Assembly (NCBI RefSeq): GCF_004340875.1
Contig: NZ_SLXQ01000022.1
Coordinates: 1-64,000 of the forward strand
Length of the DNA stretch: 64,000 bases
Direction of reading: 5' to 3'
Origin: Tamaricihabitans halophyticus
Lineage (GTDB): Bacteria > Actinomycetota > Actinomycetes > Mycobacteriales > Pseudonocardiaceae
Part shown: positions 34,850 through 44,032 of the stretch, piece by piece
Layout: each line of letters opens with the position of its first letter
Numbering within the stretch: position 1 is the first letter of the stretch
Position numbers and translations under genes: made by a program
The notes under the pieces: generated by a model
Database searches by the model: none
What the model saw: the letters and a program-made list of their open reading frames with translations, nothing else
What the model was told of the DNA's origin: nothing

Positions 34850-35569
34850 CTAGCCCTGCGCTGGCGCGCGCCAGTAGCCTCGCTCGTCGAAGTACTGGAT
34901 CATCAGCTCACCGGCCTCGCGGACGTGTTCTTCGGCTTCCCGCCGCGCGGCGGTTTCGTCTCCCGCGCGCAATGCGGCCACGATGGCATCGTGGCGCGGG
35001 GTCGCCAGATCCGTCCATTCTGGATGTCTCGAGTAGAAGCTCCGGGGAATCATTCGCAACGTGGTGCGCATCATGTCCACGAGCTTCGGCGCGCCGGCCG
35101 CCATGTTGATCAATCGATGGAACTCGAAGTTGATCGTTTCCAGCCGGTTCACATCCCCGTCCGCGACCGCCGTACGCCATTCGACCTGCAGCTGGTCCAG
35201 GCGTTCGAGTTCCGGTGCGCCAACTCGCCGGCAGGCTCGCGCGGTCAGCTCGCCCGCGAGGTTCGACTGCAGCCAGTAGATGTCCGCGATGTCTTCCCTC
35301 GTCGTCGTGGCGACCCGGTAGGAACGTCCCCGGCGAGTCTCGATCAATCCTTCGTGCGAGAGCCGGAGCAGCGCCTCCCGGACCGGCATGGTGCTCACCC
35401 CGAGTTCTTCGGCGAGCTGCTCGTGCCGCACCTGCTCGCCGGGCGCGATCTCGCCAAGCAGGATCATCTCCCGCAGCGAAGCCACGACCTGATCAGCCAT
35501 GCTCCTGACCTGGCGGTTCGCCCCGGAAGAGGATCGACTTGGCGACGTACGCGGACCATCTGGTGTCAC
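34850..35569 (-). CDS. GntR-family regulator (FadR/FCD subfamily)
   Basis: About 239 aa. The winged HTH is GEQVRHEQLAEELGVSTMPV followed by REALLRLSHEG. The FCD domain has the metal-binding Asp/His pattern (NFEFHRLINMA and RHDAIVAALRAGD). Possible starts are GTG at 35569 or ATG at 35500; neither has a strong ribosome binding site. It is divergent from the monooxygenase operon and is its likely repressor. Confidence 0.82.
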   Translation of the reverse strand: MTPDGPRTSPSRSSSGANRQVRSMADQVVASLREMILLGEIAPGEQVRHEQLAEELGVSTMPVREALLRLSHEGLIETRRGRSYRVATTTREDIADIYWLQSNLAGELTARACRRVGAPELERLDQLQVEWRTAVADGDVNRLETINFEFHRLINMAAGAPKLVDMMRTTLRMIPRSFYSRHPEWTDLATPRHDAIVAALRAGDETAARREAEEHVREAGELMIQYFDERGYWRAPAQG

Positions 35570-35664
35570 GGGACGTGATCGTAGCCCGCGTGCTCGGGGC
35601 TTTCCGCTATGCACTGCCCTGTCTCCTGCGCATCATGGCTTCCCGGAACCGTGGATCTGATCTT

Positions 35665-35680
35665 AGATATCTGATAATCT
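35665..35680. promoter_or_regulatory. Candidate GntR operator
   Basis: AGATATCTGATAATCT is an imperfect inverted repeat in the AT-rich centre of the spacer between the divergent gntR and monooxygenase genes. AT content is far above the surroundings. It may also overlap a promoter. Confidence 0.35.
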
Positions 35681-35746
35681 ATCACCAATCTGGTTCCGCC
35701 CGTAGGCGCTCGCGATTCGAGCCGGGGCGCGAGAGAGGTGGATTTC

Positions 35747-37099
35747 GTGTCAACTCCAGACCAACGCGGCCAGATGACACTGGTCGGTTTCATGCAAGCC
35801 GGTAACGTGACCGTCTACTCCGGATCGTGGCGCTACCCTTCCGCCGAGCACTCGTTTCTCGATCTCGACTACTACGCGCGAATCGCCCAGACCCTGGAAC
35901 GCGGCAAATTCGACCTGGTGTTCTTCGATGATCGCCTGGCGATGCCGAGCGTCTTCGGCAACTCGGCACATGAGGCGGTGCGCTACGGCGCGCGGCCGGT
36001 CAAACTCGACCTCACGGCCGTACTTGGCGGAATCGCCGGCGCGACAAGCAAGATCGGTCTTGGCGCGACGTACTCCACGACCTACTACTCGCCGTACCAC
36101 GTGGCCCGCACCTTCGCCACGCTCGATCACCTCTCCGGCGGTCGCGCCGCGTGGAACGTGGTCACCTCGGTCAATGATTCAGAGGCGCAGAACTTCGGCG
36201 TTCGGGAACATCTTGGCCACGACGAACGCTACGAAAGGGCACACGAGTTCCTTGAAGCCGTGTACCAGCTCTGGGATTCGTGGAGCGATGACGCGCTGAT
36301 CCTCGACCGCGAAAGCGGGGAGTTCGCCAAGGCCGACGCGGTACGCGAGATCAACCATTCCGGCACCTGGTTCGATGTGCGCGGCCCGCTGACCGTGCCG
36401 CGCACCCCACAGGGCCGCCCGCCGATTCTGCAGGCTGGCTCCTCCGGCCGCGGTCGGCAGTTTGCCGCGGACTGGGCGGATCTGGTGTTCACCGCGGATC
36501 CGGGTATCGACGTGGCGAAGAAGCACTATGCGGACCAGAAGGAGCTCATCGCGACGAGTGGTCGGGATCCCGAAGCGGTCCGGATGTTGCCGATGGCCTA
36601 CGTCGTTGTTGGTGAGACCGAACAGATCGCCACGGAAAAGGAAGAGCTCTTCCTGAACAGCTATGTCCATCCGCGTGCTTCGCTCGCGCTGCTGTCCGAA
36701 GTGCTCAACTACGACTTCGGCCAGCACGATCTCGACGACGTGGTCGGCCAGGAGATGCTGGACGCCAGCTCCGGTATCCGTGGGCTCGCCGAGGGAGTGC
36801 GCCAACACCTCGGCCGTAACGACCTCACCGTTCGCGATCTCGCGGCACACCGCGCGACGCTGTTGCAGGGGCCGCGATTCGTCGGCACGGCGGATCAGGT
36901 CGCCGAGCAGATGTCGACCTGGTTCACCGAGCGCGCCTGCGACGGTTTCGTACTCGCGGCCACCCATCTGCCCGGCGCGTTTGAAGAGTTCGTTCGGCTC
37001 GTCGTACCCAAGCTTCAGGAGCGCGGCATCTTTCGGACCGAGTACCAGGGCAGAACCCTGCGCGATCACCTTGGTCTTGCTCGTCCGGTACGCGGCTGA
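35747..37099 (+). CDS. FMN-dependent monooxygenase, NtaA/SnaA/DmoA type
   Basis: A 450-aa luciferase-fold oxygenase (LDYYARIAQTLERGKFDLVF, ATYSTTYYSPYHVARTFATL, GRAAWNVVTS, YERAHEFLEAVYQLWDSW, GRPPILQAGSSGRGRQFAA). Family members use reduced FMN and O2 to split C-N or C-S bonds in compounds such as nitrilotriacetate, or to oxidise alkanes and sulfides. GTG at 35747 is 8 nt after GAGAGG and is preferred to a GTG at 35738. A flavin reductase and a RibB-like gene follow. Confidence 0.9.
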   Translation: MSTPDQRGQMTLVGFMQAGNVTVYSGSWRYPSAEHSFLDLDYYARIAQTLERGKFDLVFFDDRLAMPSVFGNSAHEAVRYGARPVKLDLTAVLGGIAGATSKIGLGATYSTTYYSPYHVARTFATLDHLSGGRAAWNVVTSVNDSEAQNFGVREHLGHDERYERAHEFLEAVYQLWDSWSDDALILDRESGEFAKADAVREINHSGTWFDVRGPLTVPRTPQGRPPILQAGSSGRGRQFAADWADLVFTADPGIDVAKKHYADQKELIATSGRDPEAVRMLPMAYVVVGETEQIATEKEELFLNSYVHPRASLALLSEVLNYDFGQHDLDDVVGQEMLDASSGIRGLAEGVRQHLGRNDLTVRDLAAHRATLLQGPRFVGTADQVAEQMSTWFTERACDGFVLAATHLPGAFEEFVRLVVPKLQERGIFRTEYQGRTLRDHLGLARPVRG

Positions 37100-37115
37100 T
37101 CGACGGAGGCGAGCC

Positions 37116-37607
37116 ATGCCCAATCTGCACCGGCGCTTCGACGAGAACTCGCTACGCGGCGCCTTCGCCTGCTTTCCCAGCGGTGTAGTCGCGGTCTGCG
37201 CACTGGTCGACAGCGCACCGATCGGCCTCGCGGCCAGTTCGTTCGTGCCCACCTCGCTGGATCCCGCGCTCGTCTCGCTCAGCATCGCCAGAACATCGAC
37301 CACCTGGCCGGTGTTGCGCAAGCTACCCGGTATCGGGCTCAGTGTGCTGGCCGACGAGCACGGCGAACAGTGCCGCGCGCTGGCCGCCCGGTCCAACGAC
37401 CGGTTCGCCGGTATCGAATGGACGGCAGCGGACACCGGCGCACTGTTCATCGATAATGCCGCACTACACATCGAATGCGCGCTCGAACGCGAGTATCCCG
37501 CGGGTGATCACTGGATCGCGCTACTGACCGTCCGCGCGGTCGGCGCGGCCCCGGACACCGAACCACTCGTCTTTCACGGCAGCGGTTTTCGGGCGCTGGC
37601 ATCATGA
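37116..37607 (+). CDS. Flavin reductase (two-component monooxygenase partner)
   Basis: A 163-aa flavin reductase-like split barrel (RGAFACFPSGVVAVCALVDS, GLAASSFVPTSLDPALVSLS, ...HIECALEREYPAGDHWIALL). It supplies FMNH2 to the preceding monooxygenase using NAD(P)H. GGAGG lies 5 nt before the ATG. The stop overlaps the start of the RibB-like gene (ATGA). Confidence 0.9.
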   Translation: MPNLHRRFDENSLRGAFACFPSGVVAVCALVDSAPIGLAASSFVPTSLDPALVSLSIARTSTTWPVLRKLPGIGLSVLADEHGEQCRALAARSNDRFAGIEWTAADTGALFIDNAALHIECALEREYPAGDHWIALLTVRAVGAAPDTEPLVFHGSGFRALAS

Positions 37608-38605
37608 CCACATCGACCAGCGCATCGACGGGACTCGGCGCCGCACAAGCCGCGCTGGTTGCCGGTCGGTCAGTTCTGTTGCTTGACGAGCAACCGGAAA
37701 CCGGCGGTGCACTGATGCTCGCGGCGGACACCGCGACGACTGCGGAGATCGCCTTTCTGATCCGCTACACGGCAGGTTACCTGCGGGTGGCAATCGCCGA
37801 TACGCACGCTGATCGGTTGCGGCTGCCGCCAATGTGGCCGGCCAACCAGCCGACCGGATCCGTCGATGCGGTCACGGTCGACGCGCGTAACCACACCACG
37901 ACCGGAATATCGGCGCACGATCGCGCCCGTACCGTCCGGACGCTCGGTGACCCGTTGGCCGAGCCAGTCGAGCTGACCAGGCCGGGCCATGTGGTCCCGG
38001 TACGGGTGCCGGCTTCGCTCAGCCCAGGAAGTCATGATCAGGCCTCACTGGCCTACGCACTGGCTAAAGCCAGTGGCGCCACCGGCGCGGCGTACTGCCC
38101 ACTGGTGAGCGCCCGAGATGCGACCGCGATCGCGAGAACCGGGGAGCTGCGCGCCTTCGCCGCTGAACACGGCATCACCACCGTCGAGGCGCGGGACGTT
38201 CGTGAACACCATCTGCGCACCACCTGTGTTCTGGAACGTGCCGAGACCAGGCAGGTGCGGCTTGCCGGCGACGAGTTCCGCGCGATCCGCTACCGGGACG
38301 CCACGGCGGGCTTGGCCCATCTCGGGTTGACCCATCTCGCCCTGGTACACGGCGATCCCGCGGTTCCCGATCGCGTTCCCTTGCTGGTGCGCTACGCCGA
38401 CCCGATCAACGCGCTGCTCGGCCTCACCCCAACGGATGCGGCCGAGTTCGCCCGAATGTCCGAAGAGAACAACGCGGTAGCCATCTACATTGACTCCCGG
38501 ATAACCGAGCTCGTGCACCTTGACAACCAATCCAGTCATGCGGATATCGTCCGCGATCAAGTACTGACGGATCTTCACATCGCATCCACCCGAACCATCC
38601 ACTGA
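37604..38605 (+). CDS. Degenerate RibB-like (DHBP synthase) protein
   Basis: A 333-aa protein whose first 200 residues follow 3,4-dihydroxy-2-butanone-4-phosphate synthase (HTTTGISAHDRARTVRTLGD, LTRPGHVVPVR). The remainder loosely follows a GTP cyclohydrolase II domain. The acidic catalytic loop DDEDRENEGD of true RibB is replaced by LDEQPETGGA, the GHTEA motif reads SHDQA, and the cyclohydrolase zinc cysteines are missing. It is therefore probably not a riboflavin enzyme in the usual sense. Coupled by a 4-nt overlap to a flavin reductase, it may bind flavin precursors or have a new reaction. Confidence 0.75.
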   Translation: MTTSTSASTGLGAAQAALVAGRSVLLLDEQPETGGALMLAADTATTAEIAFLIRYTAGYLRVAIADTHADRLRLPPMWPANQPTGSVDAVTVDARNHTTTGISAHDRARTVRTLGDPLAEPVELTRPGHVVPVRVPASLSPGSHDQASLAYALAKASGATGAAYCPLVSARDATAIARTGELRAFAAEHGITTVEARDVREHHLRTTCVLERAETRQVRLAGDEFRAIRYRDATAGLAHLGLTHLALVHGDPAVPDRVPLLVRYADPINALLGLTPTDAAEFARMSEENNAVAIYIDSRITELVHLDNQSSHADIVRDQVLTDLHIASTRTIH

Positions 38606-38701
38606 GCGAAATCAGCTCGCGGGGGCGCATACGTTCGCGTAGCCGGTCACTACTCGCCGGCCACGTGCCGACAACAATGACGTTGCTCGAAAGGATTGGC
38701 G

Positions 38702-39781
38702 ATGAACCATCCGCGCAATCGAGCCCGCTTGGCCAGCAGGGTCCTCGCCATGGTCGCCGCGCTGCTCGTGCCGCTAGCCGCGTGTGGCGTGGACAGGGAA
38801 GGACCACCTGGTGAGTTCACGCTGATCATCGGTGACTCGTATCCGACGACGCATCCGGCTTCGCGTGATGGCGTCGAATTCTTCATGAAACGCGTGGGCG
38901 AACTGACCGATGGCCGGGTCTCCTTCAAATACTTCCCTTCTGACCAGGTCGGCAAGGCGGAGGACTACATCAGCCTCACCCGCGCAGGGGTGACCGATAT
39001 TGGCGTCGTCTCGCCGCCGTACCTCTCGGCCAAGTTACCTCTGTCCAATGTGGCCGACCTACCTGGGATGAGCACCGAAGCATGCCCGCCGGCACGAGCG
39101 TTGACCGAGCTGATGAGCGAAAACGGGTTGTTGCATGAGCAGGAATACGCGCCGCGCGGGATCCGGATGCTGTTCGTCGGTGTGCAACCGAAGTACGAGA
39201 TCTTTACCGGTGACGGCAAGCTGGTCACCGAGCCAGCGGACATGCGGGGGTTGTTGCTCCGCTCCTCCGGCGGCGTACTCGACCAAGCCGTGCACCGACT
39301 CGGTTCGGCTCCCGTTTCCATTCCTGGCCCGGAAATGTACGAGGCGATATCCAGGGGGACGGTGGATGGCACCGTGCTGCCGACGATGAGCGCCACACCG
39401 TACCGGCTGGACGAAGTGGCCACCAACTCCACCGAGGGGGCACCACTTGGCAGCTTCACGCTGACCTACGCCATCTCCGAGGAGATCTGGCGACAGTTAC
39501 CGGCCGACCTACGTGACGCCGTTTCCCGTGCTGGCAGGGAAACCACCGAACACCTGTGCAGAGCGATCGATGCGGAGAACGCATCCTCCCGCGAACAGCT
39601 AGCCGAGGGCGGGCTGACCTTCACCACTCTGAGCCAGGAACAGGTCGCCGACTGGCGTCGAGCCGTAGCGCCGGTACGCGAACAGTGGGTGGCCGATATG
39701 GAGAGTATGGGACGGCCCGGGCGGGCAACACTGGAGGCGATGACGGCCGCGCTGCGGGAGCAGTCGGGAGGTTCCCGATGA
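38702..39781 (+). CDS. TRAP transporter solute-binding lipoprotein (DctP)
   Basis: A 359-aa DctP-type protein. A signal peptide ending in the lipobox LAAC indicates attachment to the outer face of the membrane. The family Arg region (MRGLLLRSSGG) that binds a substrate carboxylate and the HPASRDGVEFFMKRVGELTD start are present. ATG at 38702 has AAGGA 6 nt upstream. It binds an organic acid and delivers it to the DctQM channel encoded next; stop and start overlap (ATGA). Confidence 0.9.
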   Translation: MNHPRNRARLASRVLAMVAALLVPLAACGVDREGPPGEFTLIIGDSYPTTHPASRDGVEFFMKRVGELTDGRVSFKYFPSDQVGKAEDYISLTRAGVTDIGVVSPPYLSAKLPLSNVADLPGMSTEACPPARALTELMSENGLLHEQEYAPRGIRMLFVGVQPKYEIFTGDGKLVTEPADMRGLLLRSSGGVLDQAVHRLGSAPVSIPGPEMYEAISRGTVDGTVLPTMSATPYRLDEVATNSTEGAPLGSFTLTYAISEEIWRQLPADLRDAVSRAGRETTEHLCRAIDAENASSREQLAEGGLTFTTLSQEQVADWRRAVAPVREQWVADMESMGRPGRATLEAMTAALREQSGGSR

Positions 39782-40335
39782 TTGCTCGATTCGAACGCGC
39801 GCTGCGCGCGGTAGAGAACATACTCGTCACGCTGAGCCTGCTCGCCCTGGTACTCATGATGTCGGTGATGGTCGTCGACGTGATCCTGCGGTATCTGTTC
39901 GGCGCCCCGTTCGCCTGGGCGCTGGGTTTCGTCAGCAACTACCTGATGATCGGCTTCTTCTTCCTCGGCTTGCCCTACACGATGCGCGAAGGCGCGCATG
40001 TGCATATCGACCTGCTCTACCAACGGCTGCCCGCGCTCTGGCGACGCGTCTGCCGCGTGCTCGGTGGGATTCTTGGTTGCGTCTTCGTGCTCGCGCTTGG
40101 CTACGGGGGTGTCATGCTGACGGTGGACGCGCTTGCTGGCGCCGACCGACCGCCACCTGGATCGGCCGAACTGTCCTGGCCAGTGTGGACATCCGCGGTG
40201 CTGGTTCCGATCGGCACGGGCGTGCTGCTGTTGCGGACGCTGTGCATCCTGATGCTCGGCGGCACGGAGGAGTCCGACGCTGAGGCGACCGAGCCCGAAT
40301 CCAGCGTGTCCCCACTCACGAAGGAGGGCCACTGA
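39778..40335 (+). CDS. TRAP transporter small membrane subunit (DctQ)
   Basis: A 185-aa protein with four membrane segments in DctQ arrangement (MMSVMVVDVILRYLFGAPFAW; GAHVHIDLLYQRLP). Overlaps both neighbours (ATGA and TGATG). It forms the Na+-driven permease with DctM. Confidence 0.9.
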   Translation: MIARFERALRAVENILVTLSLLALVLMMSVMVVDVILRYLFGAPFAWALGFVSNYLMIGFFFLGLPYTMREGAHVHIDLLYQRLPALWRRVCRVLGGILGCVFVLALGYGGVMLTVDALAGADRPPPGSAELSWPVWTSAVLVPIGTGVLLLRTLCILMLGGTEESDAEATEPESSVSPLTKEGH

Positions 40336-41624
40336 TGTTGCTCGTCTTCGTCATCCTGCTGCTTTTCATACTGCTGCTCATCCGGATGCCGGTCGGCTTC
40401 GCGATCGGACTCGCCGGCCTGGCTGGTCTGCTGCTGCACGGCGGAATGCCGGCGGTGCTCGGTTTCCTGGAGACCACTCCACACTCCGCGGTCGCCACCT
40501 ACACCCTCTCCCCCATTCCGCTGTTCATCCTGATGGCGCAGTTGGTGTTGCAGAGCGGGGTGGCGACGGAACTTTTCGACGCGGCTCGCGTCTGGGTTGG
40601 CCGCATTCCCGCCGGACTTGGCGTGGCAACCACGACGTCCGGTGCGGCCTTCTCCGCGGTCTCCGGGTCGAGTACCGCGGCCGCCGCGACGCTGGCGGCC
40701 ACCTCGATCCCCGAGATGGAGAAACGTGGCTACGAGCCGCGGTTAGCGAGTGGGTTGGTCGCGGTCGTCGGCACGTTGGCCTCAATGGTGCCACCGAGCA
40801 TTATCCTGGTCTTCTACGCGATCCTCGCGGAGGAAAGCGTCAGCCAGGTGCTGATCGCCGGCTTCCTGCCCGGCATTCTGGTGACGATCGCGATCATCAT
40901 CACCACTCTGCTCGTGGTGCGCCGCAAACCGGATACGGCGCCGCGCGGGGAATCGCACCCGATGCGTGCGAAGATCCGGACGATCCCGGCGATCGGGCCG
41001 GTCGCTCTGCTGTTCGTCCTGGTGATTGGCACCATCTACTTTGGTCTCGCAACCCCCACCGAAGCGGCGGCGCTTGGCGCGTTGGGAGCACTGCTGATCG
41101 GCCTGGCGCGGCGCCGGCTGACCGTCGCGGGCATTCGTGCCGCGCTGCTGAACACCCTGAAGTCGAGCGCGATGATCCTGTTGATCATCCTTGCCGCTTA
41201 CCTGTTCGGCTATTTCCTCACGCTCACCGAGGTCACCAGCCGGCTCGTCGAGTCGATCTCCTCGCTCGCCGCGCCGCCCACCGTGATCTTCCTGTTGATC
41301 GTGGTGATCTATCTGGTGCTCGGCGCGTTCATGGACCAGATCGCGATACTGGCGCTGACCGTCCCGGTTGTCCTACCGGTGGTGGAAGAACTCGGTTATG
41401 ACCCGATCTGGTTCGGGGTGATGATCGTGTTGATCGCCGAGATCGGACTGGTCACCCCGCCACTGGGGTTGAACGTGTTCATCGTCGCCAGGGCGACCGG
41501 ACGCCGCGCGGAGGAGGTGTTTCGCGGTGTCGTGCCCTACGTCGGCGCGCTGCTGGTGCTGGTTCTGGTGTTCCTCGCCTTCCCGCAGCTCGTGTTGTGG
41601 CTGCCCGAGATGATGGTGTCGTAA
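40335..41624 (+). CDS. TRAP transporter large permease subunit (DctM)
   Basis: A 429-aa polytopic protein (about 12 segments) with DctM signatures SPIPLFILMAQLVL, SGSSTAAAATLAATSIPEME, LASMVPPSIILVFYAILAEE and MIVLIAEIGLVTPPLGLNVF. It starts on the overlapping TGATG of DctQ. With DctP and DctQ it completes a TRAP system that probably imports the substrate of this cluster. Confidence 0.93.
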   Translation: MLLVFVILLLFILLLIRMPVGFAIGLAGLAGLLLHGGMPAVLGFLETTPHSAVATYTLSPIPLFILMAQLVLQSGVATELFDAARVWVGRIPAGLGVATTTSGAAFSAVSGSSTAAAATLAATSIPEMEKRGYEPRLASGLVAVVGTLASMVPPSIILVFYAILAEESVSQVLIAGFLPGILVTIAIIITTLLVVRRKPDTAPRGESHPMRAKIRTIPAIGPVALLFVLVIGTIYFGLATPTEAAALGALGALLIGLARRRLTVAGIRAALLNTLKSSAMILLIILAAYLFGYFLTLTEVTSRLVESISSLAAPPTVIFLLIVVIYLVLGAFMDQIAILALTVPVVLPVVEELGYDPIWFGVMIVLIAEIGLVTPPLGLNVFIVARATGRRAEEVFRGVVPYVGALLVLVLVFLAFPQLVLWLPEMMVS

Positions 41625-41634
41625 GCTGCCACGA

Positions 41635-41660
41635 CCAGGTTGGACACCCCAGGTTGGACA
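41635..41660. repeat. Tandem 12-bp direct repeat before lacI
   Basis: CCAGGTTGGACA occurs twice with a 14-bp period, between dctM and lacI. It contains TTGGACA, similar to a -35 element. It may belong to the lacI promoter or a binding site; function not shown. Confidence 0.4.
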
Positions 41661-41685
41661 TCGAGGAACCGAACAGGCTGAGTGG

Positions 41686-42735
41686 ATGGGCACGGAGCGA
41701 GCGGGCAGCCAGCGCCGCGGGATCGGGGTTGTCGAGATCGCCCAGTCGCTCGGAGTCTCCACGGCTACGGTGTCTCGGGCACTGAACGGCAGCGACAAGG
41801 TGCGCCCGGAGCTCGCCGACCGGATCAGGGAGTTCGCCGATGCGCACGGATATGTCGCGAACCGGCATGCGCGTGCGCTGTCGGCCACCACCAGTCGCGC
41901 CTTCATCGGGTTCGTCATCCCCTATGTCGATACGCCGGCGTTTTCCACCGTCGCCGCCGAATGCGGTAGACGGCTCGCCAGGGACGGTACCCAGCTGATC
42001 CTCACGATTACCGAGAACGATCCGGAACGCGAGCTCGACCAGGTAAAGGAGCTGCGGGGGATTCGGACGGCAGGAATTGTCATCTCGCCGACCCCGGGAA
42101 TCCTGGACGAGACCAAGGAACTGCTCGGCTCGGTACCGGTCGTCGAGTTCCATCGTCGTAGCGGATTGGCTATTCCTGGCGTCTTCATGGATGACCGCAA
42201 GGCCATGGCCGACGCATTCGGGCGGCTGACTGAACTCGGGCATCGCCGTATTGGCTACATCGGCACCACCCAGGACCTTTCCAACGGCATCGCGCGGCAG
42301 GACGGGATTCGGGATGGCATGCGACTCGCCGGACTCGATGCGACCGATGTCCCCACGCAACTGGTGGCACCGGTGGAAAGTGCCGGATTCGAGGCGGCCA
42401 CACGCTTGCTGGAGATGCCCGACCGGCCAACCGCCCTGATCGTGGGTGGCGGCACGCTCTCCTTGGGCGTGGCCGACGCGGTGCGTCAATCTGGCATCGA
42501 GGTTCCCCGGGACCTTTCGTTGATCGTCTACGGCGACCCTCGCTGGTTCGCGCTGCACAAGCCGCCGCTTGCCACCATTTCCGCGCCGTACGACCAGCTC
42601 GCCGACCACGCGGTCGGCCTGCTGCACGATGCGCTGGACGGCACCTCGGCGGATGGTGGCGCGGCGGTGCGAATGATCACCCCGATCCTGCGCCCGAATG
42701 GCTCGCTCGGCCCGCCACACCAGCACACTCCGTGA
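41686..42735 (+). CDS. LacI-family transcriptional regulator
   Basis: A 349-aa protein. The N-terminal LacI HTH and hinge are VVEIAQSLGVSTATVSRALN and HARALSATTS, followed by a sugar-binding-type effector domain (FGRLTELGHRRIGYIGTTQD). It closes the plus-strand block. The perfect palindrome at 32668-32687 in front of the CoA-transferase gene is its most likely target. Confidence 0.92.
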   Translation: MGTERAGSQRRGIGVVEIAQSLGVSTATVSRALNGSDKVRPELADRIREFADAHGYVANRHARALSATTSRAFIGFVIPYVDTPAFSTVAAECGRRLARDGTQLILTITENDPERELDQVKELRGIRTAGIVISPTPGILDETKELLGSVPVVEFHRRSGLAIPGVFMDDRKAMADAFGRLTELGHRRIGYIGTTQDLSNGIARQDGIRDGMRLAGLDATDVPTQLVAPVESAGFEAATRLLEMPDRPTALIVGGGTLSLGVADAVRQSGIEVPRDLSLIVYGDPRWFALHKPPLATISAPYDQLADHAVGLLHDALDGTSADGGAAVRMITPILRPNGSLGPPHQHTP

Positions 42736-42737
42736 TC

Positions 42738-42756
42738 GCGTTCGTTAAGGTTAGCG
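42738..42756 (+). repeat. Intergenic repeat motif, copy B
   Basis: GCGTTCGTTAAGGTTAGCG followed by AGGTGG. It lies between the convergent ends of lacI and the FAD monooxygenase gene and overlaps the monooxygenase stop codon. It matches the copy at 22826-22844 at 18 of 19 positions. Confidence 0.6.
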
Positions 42757-43956
42757 AGGTGGAGGGAGCTCGAAGGTGGACAGCGCTTTGGTCGCGCCGG
42801 GTGCCGCGCCAAGGCGACGCCGGATAGCGGCTGGTAGCCACGGCAACAGTCGCATGCCCGCCGCGTTCGCCCACACCTGCGCGCGTGACTGTGGAATCCC
42901 GCTACGCAGCAGCTTCGGCGCGACGGCCCGGCAGCGCAGCACGTAGTCGCGGATCTGATCCTCATAGGCGGCGAACGCCGCGCGGTGCTCGCCTTCGGCG
43001 TCCGCAAGTGCCCTGGCGAGTACGTAGGCCGAGGCCGCGGCCAATGTCGTACCACCGCCGACGGCGGGGCCAGGCGAGAAACCCGCATCGCCGACCAGCG
43101 CAACCCTCCCTCGTGACCAGGAGTTCAGCCGGATCTGGCTGATCGAATCGAGGTAAAAGTCGTCCGTGTCCGCCAGGGCGTCCAGCAACCGGGGTACCTC
43201 CCAGCCGACATCGGCGAACTCCTGGCACAGCACGCGTTTCTGTGCGGCGAGGTCTTCGCGGTCGTACCGCAGCTCAGTGCGCCGGCGGAACAGCATCAAC
43301 ACCCGCGCCTCGTCGGTGTTCGGCACCCGGTACATGGCTACCAGGCGACCGGGCGCGTTGAACAGCACAACTTCATCGGAAAGATCCCGGTAGTTCGGCA
43401 CCGTGAACACGGCGAGATAGCCACCGAGATACCGCAAGAACCGGTTTTCCGCACCGAAGGCCAGCCGCCGCACGTTCGAATGCAGCCCGTCCGCCCCGAT
43501 CACCAAGCCAAATCTTCCGGTGCGCCCGCTGTCGAACGTCACGTCGACACCATCGTCGTCCGCGTCGAGCGAGGCGATCGAGTCACCGAAGGCGTACTCA
43601 ACGGTCGACCGCGTGGCCTCGTGCAGAATCTCGGCGAGGTCGCCGCGCATGATTTCGACGTGCCGGGCGGTACCGGCGTCCTCGAGGAGCATCGAATGGT
43701 CAACCTCGACGGTCGATTTACCCGGCCGTTCGAGCCGCAGCCGCGTGGACTGGGTGGCCTTCTCCCGGACGGCGTCCGCGATACCCATCCGTTCGGCCAC
43801 CGCCATACCCGGCGCGAACAGATCCACCGCATGCCCGCCGGTGCCGACCCTCGGTCGTGCGGCTCGCTCGACGACCAGCGGGGTGTACCCCGCTTTCGCC
43901 AACCAGTAAGCCAGCACCGGACCGGCCACACTGGCACCGGACACCAGAACGTGCAC
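42751..43956 (-). CDS. FAD-dependent monooxygenase (PHBH/UbiH type)
   Basis: A 401-aa flavoprotein. It has the FAD-binding VLVSGASVAGPVLAYWLAKAG, a second motif VIGADGLHSNVRRL, and the GD motif GRVALVGDAGFSPGPAVGGG. Relatives hydroxylate aromatic or polyketide compounds, including antibiotics. GTG at 43956 with GGAG 5 nt upstream was chosen. It is divergent from a TetR gene, a common arrangement for a detoxifying oxygenase induced by its substrate. Confidence 0.9.
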   Translation of the reverse strand: MHVLVSGASVAGPVLAYWLAKAGYTPLVVERAARPRVGTGGHAVDLFAPGMAVAERMGIADAVREKATQSTRLRLERPGKSTVEVDHSMLLEDAGTARHVEIMRGDLAEILHEATRSTVEYAFGDSIASLDADDDGVDVTFDSGRTGRFGLVIGADGLHSNVRRLAFGAENRFLRYLGGYLAVFTVPNYRDLSDEVVLFNAPGRLVAMYRVPNTDEARVLMLFRRRTELRYDREDLAAQKRVLCQEFADVGWEVPRLLDALADTDDFYLDSISQIRLNSWSRGRVALVGDAGFSPGPAVGGGTTLAAASAYVLARALADAEGEHRAAFAAYEDQIRDYVLRCRAVAPKLLRSGIPQSRAQVWANAAGMRLLPWLPAAIRRRLGAAPGATKALSTFELPPPR

Positions 43957-43978
43957 ATACACTCCATTCGTTGACCTT

Positions 43979-44010
43979 CCGGTAAGTAAACCGATGACCG
44001 ACCGGTAAGT
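43979..44010. promoter_or_regulatory. Direct repeats in the TetR/monooxygenase spacer
   Basis: CCGGTAAGT occurs at 43979-43987 and 44002-44010, within the 76-bp gap between the divergent genes. They are probable half-sites for the TetR protein and lie over the likely promoters. Confidence 0.5.
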
Positions 44011-44032
44011 CAATGCCTTAGAGTGGACAACC

